Assembly (NCBI RefSeq): GCF_003610455.1
Contig: NZ_RAQK01000001.1
Location: 1,550,001-1,614,000 of the forward strand
Source of the DNA: Sulfitobacter guttiformis
GTDB taxonomy: Bacteria > Pseudomonadota > Alphaproteobacteria > Rhodobacterales > Rhodobacteraceae
DNA: 64,000 nucleotides
Direction: 5' to 3'
In this document: piece after piece, positions 62,852 to 64,000 of the stretch
Layout: every line of letters starts with the position of its first letter
Numbering within the stretch: position 1 is the stretch's first letter
The notes under the pieces: model-generated
Databases searched by the model: none
The model's input: the letters and a program-made list of their open reading frames with translations, nothing else
Told to the model about the DNA's origin: nothing
Made by a program: the position numbers and the translations under genes

Positions 62852-64000
62852 ATGGCCAATGACTATATCGTAAAAGACATCGACCTTGCAGCGTATGGCC
62901 GTAAGGAACTGGATATCGCAGAAACGGAAATGCCCGGCCTGATGGCGTTGCGCAGCGAATATGGCGCTGAAAAGCCGTTGAAGGGGGCACGGATTGTTGG
63001 ATCGCTTCACATGACGATCCAGACCGCCGTCCTTATCGAAACGCTAGTAGAGCTTGGCGCCGATGTTCGCTGGGCTTCTTGCAACATCTTCTCCACGCAA
63101 GATCACGCCGCCGCAGCAATTGCTGCGGGTGGCACTCCTGTATTTGCTATCAAAGGTCAGTCGCTCGAAGAGCATTGGGACTATCTCGATAAATCTTTCA
63201 TGTTCCCCGAAGGTCCGAACCTCATTCTGGATGATGGTGGCGACGCAACGCTCTACATCCTTCTGGGCGCACGAGCCGAGGCTGGCGAGGAGATCATCCC
63301 TGTTCCCACCTCCGACGAGGAGGTTGTGATCAAAGCTCAGATCAAAAAACGTATGGAAGCGACACCCGGCTGGTTTACCAAAATGCGTGATCAGATTGTC
63401 GGTGTATCTGAGGAGACCACTACTGGCGTTCACCGCCTGTATGATCTTTTCAAACAGGGACAGCTGCCGTTCCCCGCGATCAACGTGAATGATTCCGTAA
63501 CCAAGTCAAAGTTCGATAATAAATACGGCTGCAAAGAGAGCCTGGTGGACGGTATTCGCCGCGCCACAGATACGATGATGGCGGGTAAGGTCGCGGTCGT
63601 TCTAGGCTATGGTGATGTGGGCAAAGGCTCTGCCGCGTCCCTTCAGGGGGCTGGTGCGCGCGTCAAGGTAACCGAAGTCGATCCTATTTGCGCGCTTCAG
63701 GCAGCTATGGACGGATTCGAGGTTGTTTTGCTGGAAGATGTTGTCGGTACTGCGGATATCTTTATCACGACAACCGGAAACAAGGATGTGATCCGGATCG
63801 AGCACATGCGCGAGATGAAGGATATGGCTATTGTCGGCAACATCGGCCATTTCGATAATGAAATTCAGGTCGCAGCCCTCAAGAACCATAAATGGACGAA
63901 CATCAAAGAACAGGTGGATATGATCGAGATGCCATCCGGCAGCCGCCTGATCTTGCTCTCCGAGGGCCGCTTGCTGAACCTCGGTAATGCTACCGGTCAC
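62852..64000 (+). CDS. ahcY: Adenosylhomocysteinase (3-prime end outside window)
   Basis: Splits S-adenosylhomocysteine to adenosine and homocysteine, keeping methylation going. The frame from the ATG at 62852 (GAAGGAG upstream) runs 383 codons to the window edge without a stop, so the gene is cut by the window and not truly truncated. Family marks are [36 protein letters not shown], the [16 protein letters not shown] block, and the NAD loop [13 protein letters not shown] near residue 251. The long alphaproteobacterial form is expected to be about 460 residues. No SAH riboswitch is seen in its 93-base upstream gap. Confidence 0.96.
   Translation, partial: MANDYIVKDIDLAAYGRKELDIAETEMPGLMALRSEYGAEKPLKGARIVGSLHMTIQTAVLIETLVELGADVRWASCNIFSTQDHAAAAIAAGGTPVFAIKGQSLEEHWDYLDKSFMFPEGPNLILDDGGDATLYILLGARAEAGEEIIPVPTSDEEVVIKAQIKKRMEATPGWFTKMRDQIVGVSEETTTGVHRLYDLFKQGQLPFPAINVNDSVTKSKFDNKYGCKESLVDGIRRATDTMMAGKVAVVLGYGDVGKGSAASLQGAGARVKVTEVDPICALQAAMDGFEVVLLEDVVGTADIFITTTGNKDVIRIEHMREMKDMAIVGNIGHFDNEIQVAALKNHKWTNIKEQVDMIEMPSGSRLILLSEGRLLNLGNATGH

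Overview
This window looks like a chromosomal segment of an alphaproteobacterium, most likely a marine Rhodobacteraceae (Roseobacter group). The main reasons are the divergent regB / senC-regA redox regulon with family-specific motifs, the mnmE-mnmG-rsmG-parA-parB order next to rho and hemJ, and the maf-aroE-coaE-dnaQ / secB / fxsA / Tim44-mltA-smr order. All of it is chromosomal housekeeping DNA. I see no phage, insertion sequence, CRISPR array, tRNA or rRNA gene. Genes are tightly packed, with many 4-base ATGA or GTGA overlaps and several convergent genes that share their last bases.

Layout. 0-3.6 kb: hemH, a 59-residue exported or membrane miniprotein, and two YkuD-type proteins flanking a CAP-domain lipoprotein. 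3.7-11.4 kb (minus strand): RumA-type RNA methyltransferase, a pair of ABC exporters, CCA-adding enzyme, CoA-type NUDIX hydrolase and Hsp33. 11.5-13.6 kb: a NUDIX hydrolase, a receiver-PP2C phosphatase and a divergent HPt protein. 13.6-23 kb: SDR, ilvA, argG, sulfotransferase, PfkB kinase, maeB and a GT61 glycosyltransferase. 23-30 kb: mutS, hrcA-grpE, rph-rdgB-hemW.

30-40.9 kb is the replication origin neighbourhood. parB, parA, rsmG, mnmG, mnmE, rho and hemJ all read leftward; maf, aroE, coaE and dnaQ read rightward; secB closes the block on the minus strand. The 404-base gap between hemJ and maf carries two perfect DnaA boxes, several near-perfect ones and AT-rich tracts, so I call it oriC. 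Two perfect 16-base parS palindromes lie inside mnmG and rsmG, 3-5 kb from it. This stretch also looks richer in A+T than the flanks.

41-48.4 kb: fxsA, Tim44-mltA-smr, an MFS transporter, hslVU, a phosphotransferase-fold protein and trxA. 48.4-56.9 kb is one tightly overlapped minus-strand operon, tsaE-amgK-murU-addB-addA, linking tRNA modification, peptidoglycan sugar recycling and double-strand break repair. 56.9-61.3 kb holds a PAS-domain gene broken by a one-base frameshift, then regB, senC and regA. 61.3-64 kb holds a GNAT protein, an HD hydrolase, a small secreted protein and the first 383 codons of ahcY, which runs off the window.

The most notable observations are the compact oriC without hemE beside it, a DnaA box that shares its last base with the maf start codon, parS sites written into two reading frames, the frameshifted PAS gene next to regB, and a perfect 11-bp hairpin that covers the translation start of the MFS gene.
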